From NCBI RefSeq assembly GCF_030539555.1, contig NZ_JAUNXX010000002.1:1-64000 (forward strand): a DNA stretch of 64,000 nucleotides, read 5' to 3'. Made by a program: the position numbers and the translations under genes. This DNA comes from Methanobrevibacter sp. GTDB taxonomy: Archaea > Methanobacteriota > Methanobacteria > Methanobacteriales > Methanobacteriaceae. Each line of letters begins with the position of its first letter. The stretch's first letter is position 1. The notes under the pieces were generated by a model. That model was not told the origin of the DNA and ran no database searches. It saw nothing but the letters and a program-made list of their open reading frames with translations. Below, piece after piece: positions 16,958 through 26,796 of the stretch.

Positions 16958-18052
16958 TTATTTCTTTAAAATAATCCTTAATACATCCTCATCCTCAAGT
17001 ACATGGTCTGGACCGACTTTTTGACCTGGGAATTTAACGGATGTTCCCCAGACCTTGGCGTGACGGAAGTTTTTAACAAATTCCCTGTGTAATTTCCTAC
17101 AGGCGTCAATGACTGTAGAACCTTTTTTGATAACTAAAGGGTCTTCCATGTCTGCCTTTCTTCCCTGCGGTTTTAGATACACACGAACCAAGTCCAGATT
17201 ATCAAAAATGATATCCTTCAGTTCGTCTATGTTTGTATTTTTATCTGCAGAAATCGGAATGAAATCAGGAATATATTTTTTTAACTCCTTAATATATGCA
17301 TCATCAACCAAATCCACCTTATTCAACAGGACCAGCATCGGAACATAGGATTTGTTTCTGTCCAAAACATCTATGAACTGATCCATTGTTACATCATCTC
17401 TGAAGAGCACATCTGCATTGATATAACCGTATTCATTCAGAATAGACCTTATTGTTTTTTCATCCATATGAGTCAGCGAACAAGTGGAAGAAACCTTTAC
17501 ACCACCTAATTTTTTTCTTTTAACAGTTACATCAGGAGGCTGTTCATTTGGCCTGATTCCAATGGCTCTCAACTCTTTAATAATAACGTCGATATGTTGT
17601 GGATTTAGAGTATCCAATACAACCAATATCAAATCGGCAGTTCTTGCAACAGACAGAATTTCCTTACCTCTTCCCTTACCACTACTTGCACCAGTAATAA
17701 TCCCAGGAATATCAAAAACCTGAATTTTAGCGTTTTTATGCTCCATTACACCGGGAACAATATCCAATGTGGTAAACTGATAAGCGCCGACTTTACTTTC
17801 AGCATTGGTAATATTATTTAAGAGAGTAGATTTTCCAACAGAAGGAAATCCTACAAGGACTACGGTAGCGTCACCGGATTTTTTAACATGAAATCCCTGG
17901 CCTTTAGACCCTCCGCTACTTCTTTGCAGTGATTCCTCTTTAAGTTTTGATAATTTCGCTTTAAGTTTACCTATATGGTGAGAAGTAGCTTTATTATATG
18001 GTGTCTTTTGAATCTCTTCTTCAATATCTTTTATTTTCTCTTCTATCCCCAT
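16958..18052 (-). CDS. drg: DRG-family GTPase
   Basis: OBG-HflX-superfamily GTPase similar to eukaryotic developmentally regulated GTP-binding protein. Domains in order: helical N-terminus (1-55), G domain with G1 GFPSVGKST at 68-76, G3 [19 protein letters not shown]4 NKVD near 245, an S5D2-like insert, and a C-terminal TGS domain (about 290-364) ending [11 protein letters not shown]. Members bind ribosomes or RNA; the exact archaeal role is uncertain. Length 364 is normal. Confidence 0.92.
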   Translation of the reverse strand: MGIEEKIKDIEEEIQKTPYNKATSHHIGKLKAKLSKLKEESLQRSSGGSKGQGFHVKKSGDATVVLVGFPSVGKSTLLNNITNAESKVGAYQFTTLDIVPGVMEHKNAKIQVFDIPGIITGASSGKGRGKEILSVARTADLILVVLDTLNPQHIDVIIKELRAIGIRPNEQPPDVTVKRKKLGGVKVSSTCSLTHMDEKTIRSILNEYGYINADVLFRDDVTMDQFIDVLDRNKSYVPMLVLLNKVDLVDDAYIKELKKYIPDFIPISADKNTNIDELKDIIFDNLDLVRVYLKPQGRKADMEDPLVIKKGSTVIDACRKLHREFVKNFRHAKVWGTSVKFPGQKVGPDHVLEDEDVLRIILKK

Positions 18053-18064
18053 TAAATCACCATA

Positions 18065-18102
18065 ATAAAATAAAAAAAGAAAGATTAGGAAACTCCTAAT
18101 CT
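18065..18102 (-). terminator. Terminator of aglB
   Basis: AGATTAGGA and TCCTAATCT form a perfect 9-bp stem with a 3-nt loop at 18082-18102. It overlaps the aglB stop codon, and on the minus strand it is followed by TTTCTTTTTTTATTTTATT. Confidence 0.7.
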
Positions 18103-20812
18103 AATTGCTTGATGTTGTATTTTCACTAGTTGAGTTGCTGCTACCATCAAAGTTTACTTTGAACAGCATTACACCAGGTTCTGTGTGAACATTGGTGAAC
18201 ACATCCTGTCCGGCTCCACCCATAAGGTAAAGTCTGGTAAACATCGAATTTGCCAATTCATTGCTAATCAGGAACGGAGTGTAGTCATCTCCAGTACCCA
18301 TCAGGAAAATAGTGAAGTTTCCGTTTTCAGCACCCTTAATCGATTCGTTTTTCATGATGTATCCATCTTCTATAACAATGATGTTGGATGCATTGTAAGG
18401 ATTGTATTCGGAATTGTTTACCATAATCTTTTCACCGCTTTCTGTGTATACTGATTCTATGTGAGCTGAAGTTGTATTGTTGCCAGCTCCTCTTTGAATG
18501 ACAGCATTTACAGTCAATCCTTGATCTTCCATCAGGGTCAAGTTAGCGGTCTGATTAGCCTTGACAGTTACTGTGCTTGTTGGAACCAGATAGTTGTAGT
18601 TTTGGGAAGATTGGTTTTCGAAGTTCCATTTACCGAAGTAACTCCACCAGCCAGCTTTTTGAAGCATATCTGAAGATGCTACAAATATCACAGGGCGTGG
18701 ATTGTCAGGGTGTGTGTAATTTACAACATCACTAGCCTGAGCTGAAGTCAATTTATACTTATCGACCAATGTTTTTTGAGCATCACTTGATGATTTAGGC
18801 AGGATATCAATTAATATATCGGTTGCCTTACCGGTATCTTCATTGGTTACATTTTCAACCAGATACTGAGTTGCCCTCTCACCAGTGGTGTCCAACATTC
18901 TAAATATACCTGCAGACAGATCCAGGTTATCGGTACTCATTGCCTGACCCAACCAGAAAGCACGGCTTCCTGTCTGGGAACCCCCATCGAATGTTACTTG
19001 TTTGTCAGCAGCAATCTCAAAGAGGTAACCGAAGTCCCACCAGGATGTGATTACAGTATCATTAGATTGAGTTTCGTTAATCCATTGCATTGCATTCCAC
19101 ATTGAATCACTGGTACCCGGAACTACATTTTCTGAAGTCTGATAAGCTCCGCATACGGTCGGAGTGATAAGTGCAATTACAATTGCAATGATAACAACAT
19201 ATTTTTTAATTGGAACTTTAACAGAAGCACTGGATTTAATACCATAGACAGTTATTAAACCGGCTGCAACGATTACAGCAAATATTGCAATTCCATAAAC
19301 GGTATTGATAGTTGCTAAAGGAACAGCAGCTAAAAATGCGCAAAATACTGTAATTGCAATAAGCCATCTGTCATCGGACAATCTGTTTTTAATGTAATCG
19401 GTAGCGTAAGTTACAAATACACCAGCCAACAAACCAAATGGCAATACGATTGTGGTAATGAACCTTGAACCTCTACTTACCGCAAGGGCTGTGATTACAA
19501 TCCACACTACGAACAATGTAGCGTACAATATTGTCAAACGTTTATCGGCTAAAATATCTATATTTTCACCGAATTTCAAATCGGTCAATGAAAGTTTGAA
19601 TCTACGGTCATTATCAATTTTCTTGGAAGCTGAAAGCCTGTTTCCTTTCTGTGGTTTTCCAACTGATTTGATAGTCTCTTTGACAGAGCGGAATTTTAAA
19701 GATCTTGAAACTAAAATATAAGCTGAAGTCAAAGCGGCAAAGAATACTGCAATACCACCAATACCGTTGATGAAACCACTGGTATTAGCTAAGAACATTG
19801 AAGTCATTCCACTGCCCAGCATAGAAGGCATTTGCATCTCTGCAACAGAAATAAGAACATTCGGGAATCCACCCACAACTCTTGAAGCAGATTGCAAGCT
19901 TAATAATGAAGTTAAACTTCCAAATATGCCAAATACTCCATCTACACCTTTAAATACTGCAAGACCTGCAAATCCTAATACTCCTAAGAGTACAATTGAT
20001 AACAGTTCTTTATTATGGACAAACCAGGAGATTTTGCTTGGATAATCACTTTGGTCATCACCCACATTAAAGTAGTAGCATGCAATTAAGTACACGATTG
20101 AGAATATTCCCATTAAACCTATATAAAAGATATAACCAGTCCAAGATTGTGAGAACAATCCAATTGAAATAATGGACAGTGCAGCATAGATTACTTTAAG
20201 AATAATATTATCTGTCCTTATACATTCAACAAAGAAGAATATGAAGAACAGTGAAAATATGTAATAGAACATATCTGTATCGAAGAATCCTGGGAATGTG
20301 TGTGCAAAGTAGTTTGGAGCAAGAACGATGATTATTGTTGCAACGATTGCACCATAATCATTGGAAATTCTTCTAGAAAATATAAATGCCGGAATTACGG
20401 CAAGTGTAGAAATTAATGCACCAGTCCAAAATGCAGTCTCCTTAATAGAATAGTTTCCTCCAAAGAAACTGTTTGCCACATCATGCAACCAGTTAGTGAC
20501 ATATACGATACCCAGTTCATAATTAATTTCATTTCCGTCAGGAGCATATCTGTGCATATCCCATGCACTATCATTTATCAATACATCTCCCACATGACCA
20601 TGATCTACATAATTCTCTGTCAACCTTAAGTTATAATATGAATCCATTTCACTGAAATAAGGAAGACCAGATGAATCAACATATTCTGCCTTAATATCAT
20701 TGCCTAACATAGGCAAATCAGCTGCAGGAGCTTTTAACGCGAAAACAACAGCTAACAAAATCAAAATAATGATTATTGATTTGCTTATTGTTAAAATTGT
20801 TTGTTTATTCAT
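18101..20812 (-). CDS. aglB: Dolichyl-phosphooligosaccharide-protein glycotransferase (STT3)
   Basis: Membrane oligosaccharyltransferase that moves a lipid-linked glycan to Asn in N-x-S/T sequons of surface proteins. About 13 transmembrane helices (residues 10-560), the first external loop motif EMDSYYNLRLTENYVDHG with catalytic acidic residues near 55, and the diagnostic WWDFGY motif near 590 (WWDYG in the family), then a soluble C-terminal domain. Length 903 is typical of methanogen AglB. Monocistronic: terminator after it, 194-nt promoter gap before it. The many N-x-S/T sites of the window's adhesins would be natural substrates. Confidence 0.94.
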   Translation of the reverse strand: MNKQTILTISKSIIIILILLAVVFALKAPAADLPMLGNDIKAEYVDSSGLPYFSEMDSYYNLRLTENYVDHGHVGDVLINDSAWDMHRYAPDGNEINYELGIVYVTNWLHDVANSFFGGNYSIKETAFWTGALISTLAVIPAFIFSRRISNDYGAIVATIIIVLAPNYFAHTFPGFFDTDMFYYIFSLFFIFFFVECIRTDNIILKVIYAALSIISIGLFSQSWTGYIFYIGLMGIFSIVYLIACYYFNVGDDQSDYPSKISWFVHNKELLSIVLLGVLGFAGLAVFKGVDGVFGIFGSLTSLLSLQSASRVVGGFPNVLISVAEMQMPSMLGSGMTSMFLANTSGFINGIGGIAVFFAALTSAYILVSRSLKFRSVKETIKSVGKPQKGNRLSASKKIDNDRRFKLSLTDLKFGENIDILADKRLTILYATLFVVWIVITALAVSRGSRFITTIVLPFGLLAGVFVTYATDYIKNRLSDDRWLIAITVFCAFLAAVPLATINTVYGIAIFAVIVAAGLITVYGIKSSASVKVPIKKYVVIIAIVIALITPTVCGAYQTSENVVPGTSDSMWNAMQWINETQSNDTVITSWWDFGYLFEIAADKQVTFDGGSQTGSRAFWLGQAMSTDNLDLSAGIFRMLDTTGERATQYLVENVTNEDTGKATDILIDILPKSSSDAQKTLVDKYKLTSAQASDVVNYTHPDNPRPVIFVASSDMLQKAGWWSYFGKWNFENQSSQNYNYLVPTSTVTVKANQTANLTLMEDQGLTVNAVIQRGAGNNTTSAHIESVYTESGEKIMVNNSEYNPYNASNIIVIEDGYIMKNESIKGAENGNFTIFLMGTGDDYTPFLISNELANSMFTRLYLMGGAGQDVFTNVHTEPGVMLFKVNFDGSSNSTSENTTSSN

Positions 20813-21006
20813 ATAAATCCTCTGTATATCTCATTAAGATTAAAATCCCATAAAATACAAGATTTTAAATAAATTTAATTAAAATTATTAAAAACAAATA
20901 AAAATATTCATAGTTGATGTGAAAAAATATTTTTATTGAATAGTATATATTTAATTCACCATTATTAAATATTATGGATTAATCTAAAAAGAAGAAAAAT
21001 TAAAAA

Positions 21007-23160
21007 TTAATTTAATTTTGATTCAAGTTCATCAACAGAACACGTGAAGTTGCATTTTGGAAAACCTTTGCATCCTATAAATTCTCCAAACCTACCAGAT
21101 CTTTTCAAAAGAGGTTTTCCACATTTTGGACACTTGCCAACCTCTTCAGGTTTGTATTTTTTCGTATTGTCCTTACCACAGTTAGGATCAAGGCACATTT
21201 CGCGCCTGTTTTTACCTTTTCCCGCAGCAATCATTGGAAGGCCGCACTTTTCACAGGTCTTTTTAATAACTGAAGCATTTTTCGGAAGAGAATAAGTGAC
21301 ATTGCAATCCGGATAATTTGTGCATCCCACAAAACTCCCATAACGGCCTGATCTTTTAACAAGCTTGCCTCCACACTCACATTCGCCAACAATATTTGTT
21401 GCCTGATAAGCTTCATACAATTTAGAACCTATTCCTTTCTGATTTTTATCAATGTCAACCAGAATACCTTTAACGTCCTTTTCACCTTCATTGATGACAC
21501 TTTCTTTAGTGGCTTCATCCTTATTGATGCCCTCAAGCTTGTTTTCCAAATCTCTTGTGAGTTCCTCACTTGTCAGATTACTACAATAGGTATTCAAAGT
21601 ATCGATAAGGTCCTCACCCAATTTATTGACTTCTATTTTGGTACCTTCTATATATTTCCTATCATAGAGTTTGTCAACGATGTCTGCCCGGGTTGCCTTG
21701 GTTCCGAGGTTTTTCTTTTCAAGCTCTTTTATTAGAGATGCCTGGTTATAGCGAGCAGGAGGTTTGGTTTCCTTTTCATCTTTGATAAGCTCCTTAACGC
21801 TCATCAAATCCCCTTCACTGACTTCCGGGAATCTCTCATCATCGATTTTTTTAAACGGATAATGCTCCATCCATCCCTTATGAGTAACCCGTCTGCGCTT
21901 GAATTTGAATTTCTCATCTTCAATGTCCAAAGTTGCACTCATGGTTTCAAATTCTGCAGATTCGAAAAATACCGCAATAAACCTATAAACAATTAACTCA
22001 TAAATCTTCTTCTCGTCACTGTTAAGAGACTTAGGAAGTATTCCTGTTGGATGGATTGGAGGGTGAGCTGCATCCTCTTTTTTACCATTGTTAGGTTTTA
22101 ATTTTGAAGGCAATTTAGAAATATGCTTTTTAAACTCAGGGTTTGCTGACAATTGCTTAAAAATATTGTCAAAACCTAAGCTTTCAGGTAATTTTTGAGA
22201 TGAAGTACGTGGATAAGAAGTATAACCTGCACTGTAAAGGTTTTGAGCGGCAACCTGAGTTCTTTTTGGTGAAAAACCAAATACACTATAAGCTTCGGCC
22301 TGAAGACCGCTTAAGTTAAAAGGAACAGGAGGTCTTGTTTTTGATTTTGTAAACTTTATTTCATCAACAACAGCATCCTTGCCTTTGCATTTATTATAAA
22401 TCTCATCGGCACGGGCCTTATCAAAGATATTCCTATCCACATGCCTGATTTCAATATCTTCAAAGTCCAGAATTGCTCTTATAACCCAGTAAGGTTCAGG
22501 GACAAATTCCCTAATTTCTTTTTCACGTTTTACTAAAATTGATAGAGTAGGAGTCTGAACTCTTCCAACAGATAATTTTAAGAATCTGTGCTTTGTTTTT
22601 TTAACGGAATCTGATAAAGCAATGGAAATGTTCATTCCAAAGTAATAGTCAAGGATATGACGTGCAATACCATTATCCACCTGATGCATGTCAATGTCAA
22701 TTCTGTTTTCGTAAGCATCGACAATGTCCTTTTTAGTTAAAGTGGAAAACTTCATTCTTGAAACGTTATTTAATGAATCCTGGCCACAAGCATATTTTAA
22801 AGCATTGTAACCAATTAAAGTTCCTTCAACATCATAATCGCAAGCATGAATATAGGAATCAGCATTTTTACCAAATTTTTTAATAGCTCTAAGGTAGTCC
22901 CGTGTAAAAGCACTGCTTTTGTTGATTTCATGGGAAGGAGCCCAATGAAGATCAAAAGAAACTCTGTACCTTTTGTTTTTTTCAGGAACCAATGAATACA
23001 AATGGCCAACACCAGATAAAACTGTTATGTCCTTTGAATCTCTTTTAAGTTCCCAATATTTAACTTTTTTATTATATACCTTCTTTTTTGCACTTGGTGA
23101 AAGTGCTTTTGCTATTTTTTCTGCTGAACTCGGTTTTTCGCAAATTATTACTTCATGCAT
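21007..23160 (-). CDS. topA: DNA topoisomerase I (type IA)
   Basis: Relaxes negatively supercoiled DNA through a 5'-phosphotyrosine intermediate. TOPRIM domain at the N-terminus (IICEKPSSA at about 5-13; HACDYDVEG acidic triad near 110), strand-passage core, and catalytic Tyr in SAGYTSYPRTSSQ near 315. Three C-terminal zinc fingers (CECGG...CTNYPDC; CEKCG...CLDPNC; CPKCG...CKGFPKC) lie at about 590-710. The start is the ATG six codons inside the longest frame because AGGTAAGAG precedes it. 717 residues, normal for archaeal TopA. Confidence 0.95.
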   Translation of the reverse strand: MHEVIICEKPSSAEKIAKALSPSAKKKVYNKKVKYWELKRDSKDITVLSGVGHLYSLVPEKNKRYRVSFDLHWAPSHEINKSSAFTRDYLRAIKKFGKNADSYIHACDYDVEGTLIGYNALKYACGQDSLNNVSRMKFSTLTKKDIVDAYENRIDIDMHQVDNGIARHILDYYFGMNISIALSDSVKKTKHRFLKLSVGRVQTPTLSILVKREKEIREFVPEPYWVIRAILDFEDIEIRHVDRNIFDKARADEIYNKCKGKDAVVDEIKFTKSKTRPPVPFNLSGLQAEAYSVFGFSPKRTQVAAQNLYSAGYTSYPRTSSQKLPESLGFDNIFKQLSANPEFKKHISKLPSKLKPNNGKKEDAAHPPIHPTGILPKSLNSDEKKIYELIVYRFIAVFFESAEFETMSATLDIEDEKFKFKRRRVTHKGWMEHYPFKKIDDERFPEVSEGDLMSVKELIKDEKETKPPARYNQASLIKELEKKNLGTKATRADIVDKLYDRKYIEGTKIEVNKLGEDLIDTLNTYCSNLTSEELTRDLENKLEGINKDEATKESVINEGEKDVKGILVDIDKNQKGIGSKLYEAYQATNIVGECECGGKLVKRSGRYGSFVGCTNYPDCNVTYSLPKNASVIKKTCEKCGLPMIAAGKGKNRREMCLDPNCGKDNTKKYKPEEVGKCPKCGKPLLKRSGRFGEFIGCKGFPKCNFTCSVDELESKLN

Positions 23161-23273
23161 TATACTCTTACCTAACAAAAATTTTTTATAAAATATTTTA
23201 ATGAAATTTTTAATATAAAAATATTACTATTTTTTCAGCTAACAGCAAAACAGTATTAAAATCTTAAAATTAG

Positions 23274-23435
23274 TTATTCCTTTTTGGTTGGAATGTCTTC
23301 ATTGTAGAAACGGTAGAAATCAGCGCAAAAATCACAAATCGGAAACTGACCATTTCTGTAGTAAGCAAGGTCCGCTTTGTTCATGTCAAATTTTTTACCG
23401 CAAATAAAACAAGTTTCAATTTTCTCTTCGCACAT
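23274..23435 (-). CDS. Small zinc-binding protein with two CxxC pairs
   Basis: A 53-residue protein, MCEEKIETCFICGKKFDM and so on. Two pairs, CFIC at 9-12 and CDFC at 34-37, would bind one zinc ion in a short treble-clef or ribbon. AAGGTC lies before the ATG and the frame is intact. It sits 44 nt after the SerB fusion gene and its terminator, ahead of topA on the same strand. No function can be assigned; length and layout recall the small zinc proteins common in methanogens. Confidence 0.75.
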   Translation of the reverse strand: MCEEKIETCFICGKKFDMNKADLAYYRNGQFPICDFCADFYRFYNEDIPTKKE

Positions 23436-23444
23436 GGTATGACC

Positions 23445-23487
23445 TTAAAAAAAAGTAAAAAAAAGTAGGTTAAATGAATTTAACCTA
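23445..23487 (-). terminator. Terminator of the tbp-serB operon
   Basis: TAGGTTAAAT and ATTTAACCTA form a perfect 10-bp stem with a 2-nt loop at 23466-23487. It overlaps the stop codon of the SerB fusion and is followed on the minus strand by two T8 runs. Confidence 0.75.
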
Positions 23488-25183
23488 TGTTGTATTTTTG
23501 CAAGAGTAAAATCTCTTCGGTAGATACTTTTCCACCTTTTTTGAATTTTTCAAAGATTTCTTCAGCTCTTTCTTTTTCTTCACGGTTTTTATTAGCACCA
23601 GGTGAAGATTTGTTATCGGATTTTCTGCGTTTAGGTTTGTTGGAACCTAACTTTTTGTTGATAACATGAATATCACTTAAGATAGCTTTGAATTCTTCAT
23701 GTTTAGCTGAAGCGTTTTTACGAGCTTCAATAAATTTTTTGTGAGCTTCATCAGCTGCAGTTCTGATATCATCAGTTTTTCTGAAGTAAGTGAGCATTTC
23801 TTCGTGAGCTGCTTGAGCTTTTTCGGAAAGTTCAATTACTTTAGTGTGTTCTTCTTCAGATAATTTTTTGAGCTCTTGAGCTTCAGATTTAACGGATTCA
23901 TCTTCATGAATTTCCATTAATTGTTTTCTTAAATCATTAGCATTTTTAACAAGCTGATTTTCTTTTTTAATGTCTAAAACGCGAGTTTCAATGATTTTAT
24001 CAATTTTTTTGATTTCATTTTCTATTTTAATTTTGTCACGTTTACCTGAAGACCATTCGAGATTTTTGATCTTGGTATTAGCATCGTTACGAGCCTTTTT
24101 AGCAGCTTCAACAGCTTTGTTGATTTCATTACGCTCGTTTCTGAATTCGATAGCTTTGTTTAAGTTTTCTTTTAAAGATGCATTTAATTCATCTCTAATT
24201 TTACGTTGTTCTTTAGCTATTTTGTTGAATTCTTCCCTTTCTTCAGCAACTTTGGAGATTTCAGCTTCTTTTTCATCTTTTTGTTTTCTTACACCTTCCA
24301 TGGTGTCAGCGAGAACAAAATTGGATTCAGGAAGACCTTTATCAGCTTTTTTAGATTTTGCTTTTTTAGCTTCAGCATCTTCTTCTGCAGGTTCAGCAGC
24401 ATCTTCAACAACTTCTTCCCCTACAGCTTCTTCAGCATCTTCTTCTGCAGGTTCAGCAGCATCTTCAACAACTTCTTCCCCTACAGCTTCTTCAGCTTCA
24501 GCTTCTTCAGCAATTTCTTCTTCTACAGTTTCAGTTTCAGCATCATCAGTGGTTAATTGATTAAGGATTTCATCTAAGACTTTGCATAAGTCTTTTTCTT
24601 CTACTACTACATCAGCAATTTCTTTTACGGAATCTTTTGCATTGAATGCAATACCGCAACCTGCTGATTCGATCATGGAAATGTCGTTAGCGCCATCTCC
24701 AACAGCAACTACTTCATCCAAAGTAATTCCTGCTTCTTCAACATGGTCTTTTAATACATCCAATTTGGAACCTGATACTAAAGGACCAGTCACTTCACCA
24801 GTTAATTTACCATCTTCGACTGTGAAACTATTTGTGTAAACTGTGTCAACTCCAAGTTTATCTTTAATTTTATCAGCCACTACATCAAAACTACCACTAA
24901 TGATAGCTACATCTACATCTTTGTCTTTTAAACATTTGACGGTTTTGCAAGCTCCAGGCATTAATGGAAGTTCATCAGCAACTTTTTCGATTTCTTCAAT
25001 TGAAGTTCCTTCAAGAAGTTGTACTCTGTCTTTAATAGAAGTTTCAAAGTCTATTTCACCTTGCATAGCTTTTTCAGTAATTTCAGCTATGTCATCTTCA
25101 ACATTTGCTAATTTTCCTATCTCATCTATCGCTTCACCATCAATAATAACGTTATCTAAGTCAAATACTACAAGTTTAATCAA
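23480..25183 (-). CDS. serB: Phosphoserine phosphatase fused to an acidic repeat and a long coiled coil
   Basis: Residues 1-210 are a HAD-family SerB domain: DLDN nucleophile motif at 8-11, SGSF near 93, K in the GSKLD region and VGDGANDISM near 165. This would make serine from phosphoserine. Residues about 215-275 are Glu/Ala/Val-rich with a 20-residue unit repeated in tandem. Residues about 290-535 are Lys/Glu/Ala-rich with continuous heptads, a predicted coiled coil of some 240 residues, and the end is basic (KPKRRKSDNK). Start: GGTGG lies 5 nt before the internal TTG that gives MIKLVVFDLDN. The ribosome-binding site overlaps the tbp stop, so tbp and serB are coupled. A normal SerB is about 210 residues, so the tail is an added function. 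Confidence 0.85.
   Translation of the reverse strand: MIKLVVFDLDNVIIDGEAIDEIGKLANVEDDIAEITEKAMQGEIDFETSIKDRVQLLEGTSIEEIEKVADELPLMPGACKTVKCLKDKDVDVAIISGSFDVVADKIKDKLGVDTVYTNSFTVEDGKLTGEVTGPLVSGSKLDVLKDHVEEAGITLDEVVAVGDGANDISMIESAGCGIAFNAKDSVKEIADVVVEEKDLCKVLDEILNQLTTDDAETETVEEEIAEEAEAEEAVGEEVVEDAAEPAEEDAEEAVGEEVVEDAAEPAEEDAEAKKAKSKKADKGLPESNFVLADTMEGVRKQKDEKEAEISKVAEEREEFNKIAKEQRKIRDELNASLKENLNKAIEFRNERNEINKAVEAAKKARNDANTKIKNLEWSSGKRDKIKIENEIKKIDKIIETRVLDIKKENQLVKNANDLRKQLMEIHEDESVKSEAQELKKLSEEEHTKVIELSEKAQAAHEEMLTYFRKTDDIRTAADEAHKKFIEARKNASAKHEEFKAILSDIHVINKKLGSNKPKRRKSDNKSSPGANKNREEKERAEEIFEKFKKGGKVSTEEILLLQKYNIG
24370..24496 (-). repeat. 60-bp tandem repeat inside the serB fusion
   Basis: Plus-strand sequence from TTCAGCATCTTCTTCTGCAG repeats exactly with period 60 for just over two copies. 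It encodes EEAVGEEVVEDAAEPAEEDA twice. Exact identity means a recent duplication or ongoing length variation in this linker. Confidence 0.9.
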
Positions 25184-25195
25184 TAATACCACCAA

Positions 25196-25741
25196 TTATA
25201 TTAAATCTAGCTCACTTAATCTGTCGTAAGCTCTTTCGACACCAAGTTTAGCGTCGCTTTTTGTTTTAGCTCCAGTACATACAACCTTACCGGAACCGAA
25301 TAATAATAAGACCACTTTAGGGTCTGATAATCTATATACCAAACCAGGGAATTGTTCTGGTTCGTATTCAGTATCTTCAAGTTCTAAAGCTACTGCTTCT
25401 AAATTTAATGTGGATTCTAAGTTAGCAGAAGCCACAATGTTTTGAATTTTAATTTCAAACTCATGAGGAATTTCCGTATCGACAGTCCTCATTAAATCTA
25501 CAGTTTTTTTGATTGCCAATTTGGAATCATCTATAGATTTTGCTCCAGTACATACAAGCTTACCAGAGCTGAAAATTAATGCTGCGGTTTTAGGATCTTT
25601 AAGTTTAAAAACTAATCCCGGAAACTGTTCACGATTAAAATTAACCCCTTCCAAAGCTTGTGACACTTCAGTAAGAACTATGTCTTTACCAATGCTTGCA
25701 GAAGCAACAATGTTTTCAATTTTTATGTCAACATCGGTCAA
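25196..25741 (-). CDS. tbp: TATA-box binding protein
   Basis: General transcription factor that bends promoter DNA at the TATA box and recruits TFB. The 181 residues are two direct repeats of the saddle fold: FPGLVFKLKDPKTAALIFSS and FPGLVYRLSDPKVVLLLFGS, each followed by GKLVCTGAK-type strands. The start is TTG with a strong GGAGGT 6 nt upstream, giving MTDVDIKIENIVAS. Length matches archaeal TBP exactly. First gene of the operon with serB. Confidence 0.97.
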   Translation of the reverse strand: MTDVDIKIENIVASASIGKDIVLTEVSQALEGVNFNREQFPGLVFKLKDPKTAALIFSSGKLVCTGAKSIDDSKLAIKKTVDLMRTVDTEIPHEFEIKIQNIVASANLESTLNLEAVALELEDTEYEPEQFPGLVYRLSDPKVVLLLFGSGKVVCTGAKTKSDAKLGVERAYDRLSELDLI

Positions 25742-26201
25742 TTTAAAACCTCCAATTATGTTATTAAAATAAGAAAGTAAAATTTAAGAAAACAAAAAAA
25801 ATATGTTAAATTTTTACTAATAAAATATTTAATTTAAATAGTATATAAATGTATGTTTATATAACAGATATATCGAATTTTTTAAAAATTATTGAAAATT
25901 TATTTTTTCAAAGATGACAAAAAATAATCAGAGCATTTATAAAACAAATATGATAATTAAAGTCCTGCTTAAAAACATCCTTATATAAAGACTTATAAAT
26001 AAAATCAAAAAATTATATAAATATTCCAAAAAAATCATTTTCAAAAAAAATCATACAACCTTTAAAAAAGAAAATTAACAGCACACATCATCATGAAACC
26101 AAAAAATGTAAAAATTAGAGATTTGAACTGAGAAAAAATACCTGTTGGAATAACATAATTTTTTAACCACAAAACATCAAAAAATTAACCAGTTGATTAA
26201 A
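25742..26201. other. Divergent promoter region of tbp and cyaB-like gene
   Basis: Very A/T-rich. A likely TATA box for tbp reads TTTATATA on the minus strand at about 25844-25852. One short frame at 26093-26158 reads MKPKNVKIRDLN, a TGA, then EKIPVGIT and a stop in the same frame. It looks like a scrap of a former gene, but I recognise no family. No RNA gene seen. Confidence 0.4.
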
Positions 26202-26750
26202 ATGATAGAAGTTGAAGTCAAAGCCAAGATTAATAGTTTCGATGAAATCGAAGAAAAGCTCGCACAAATAGGTGCCAGGAAAACTAAAAATGAATTTCAG
26301 GAAGACATTTACTTTAATAGCCCAGTAGTTGATTTTGCAGAAACTGATGAGGCGTTAAGAATCAGAACCACAAAACAGAACAATGAAACCAATATTTTCA
26401 TAACATACAAGGGTCCAAAGATTGACAAATCATCGAAAACACGAAAAGAAATAGAAATGGGCATTGCGAACAGCAGTCAGTGCAGTGACATATTTGAAGC
26501 AATCGGATTTAGAAAAGTCAGAACTGTGAGAAAAAACAGACAATACTTTACTTATGAAAATTTTGAAATATCTCTTGATGACATTGAAGGTTTGGACCCC
26601 TATATGGAAATTGAAATAGCTTTAGAAGATGGTGAAGATTACAGTGAAGCTCAAAAGTCCATATTCAAATTATTTGAAAAATTAGGAATTACTGATGGAT
26701 TTGAGAGAACTTCATATCTGGAACTTTTAGAAAAGTTAAATAATGACTAA
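26202..26750 (+). CDS. cyaB: CYTH-domain protein, class IV adenylate cyclase-like
   Basis: A 182-residue CYTH (CyaB/thiamine triphosphatase) protein. The N-terminal EVEVK at residues 3-7 is the ExExK signature, and charged strands follow that line the triphosphate tunnel (RIRTTK, TYKGPK, RKNRQYF, ISLDDIEGLDPYMEIEI). Members act on triphosphate substrates with divalent metals; whether this one makes cAMP, hydrolyses triphosphates, or something else cannot be told. ATG chosen over an upstream TTG. It precedes aksA by 46 nt on the same strand. Confidence 0.85.
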   Translation: MIEVEVKAKINSFDEIEEKLAQIGARKTKNEFQEDIYFNSPVVDFAETDEALRIRTTKQNNETNIFITYKGPKIDKSSKTRKEIEMGIANSSQCSDIFEAIGFRKVRTVRKNRQYFTYENFEISLDDIEGLDPYMEIEIALEDGEDYSEAQKSIFKLFEKLGITDGFERTSYLELLEKLNND

Positions 26751-26796
26751 ATAATAATATTATATATTAAATTTATATTCCAGAGAAGTGATTATA

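Noticed and set aside
23970-24560. 196-codon Ser/Ala-rich plus-strand frame, and a Phe-rich one beside it
   Set aside because: Both are shadows of the SerB coiled coil and its repeat. No ribosome-binding site, and composition is typical of antisense to Glu/Lys/Ala codons.
26093-26158. Short frame with an in-frame TGA as a selenoprotein
   Set aside because: Only 21 sense codons, no ribosome-binding site, no SECIS-like structure and no Cys homologue that I know. More likely a scrap.
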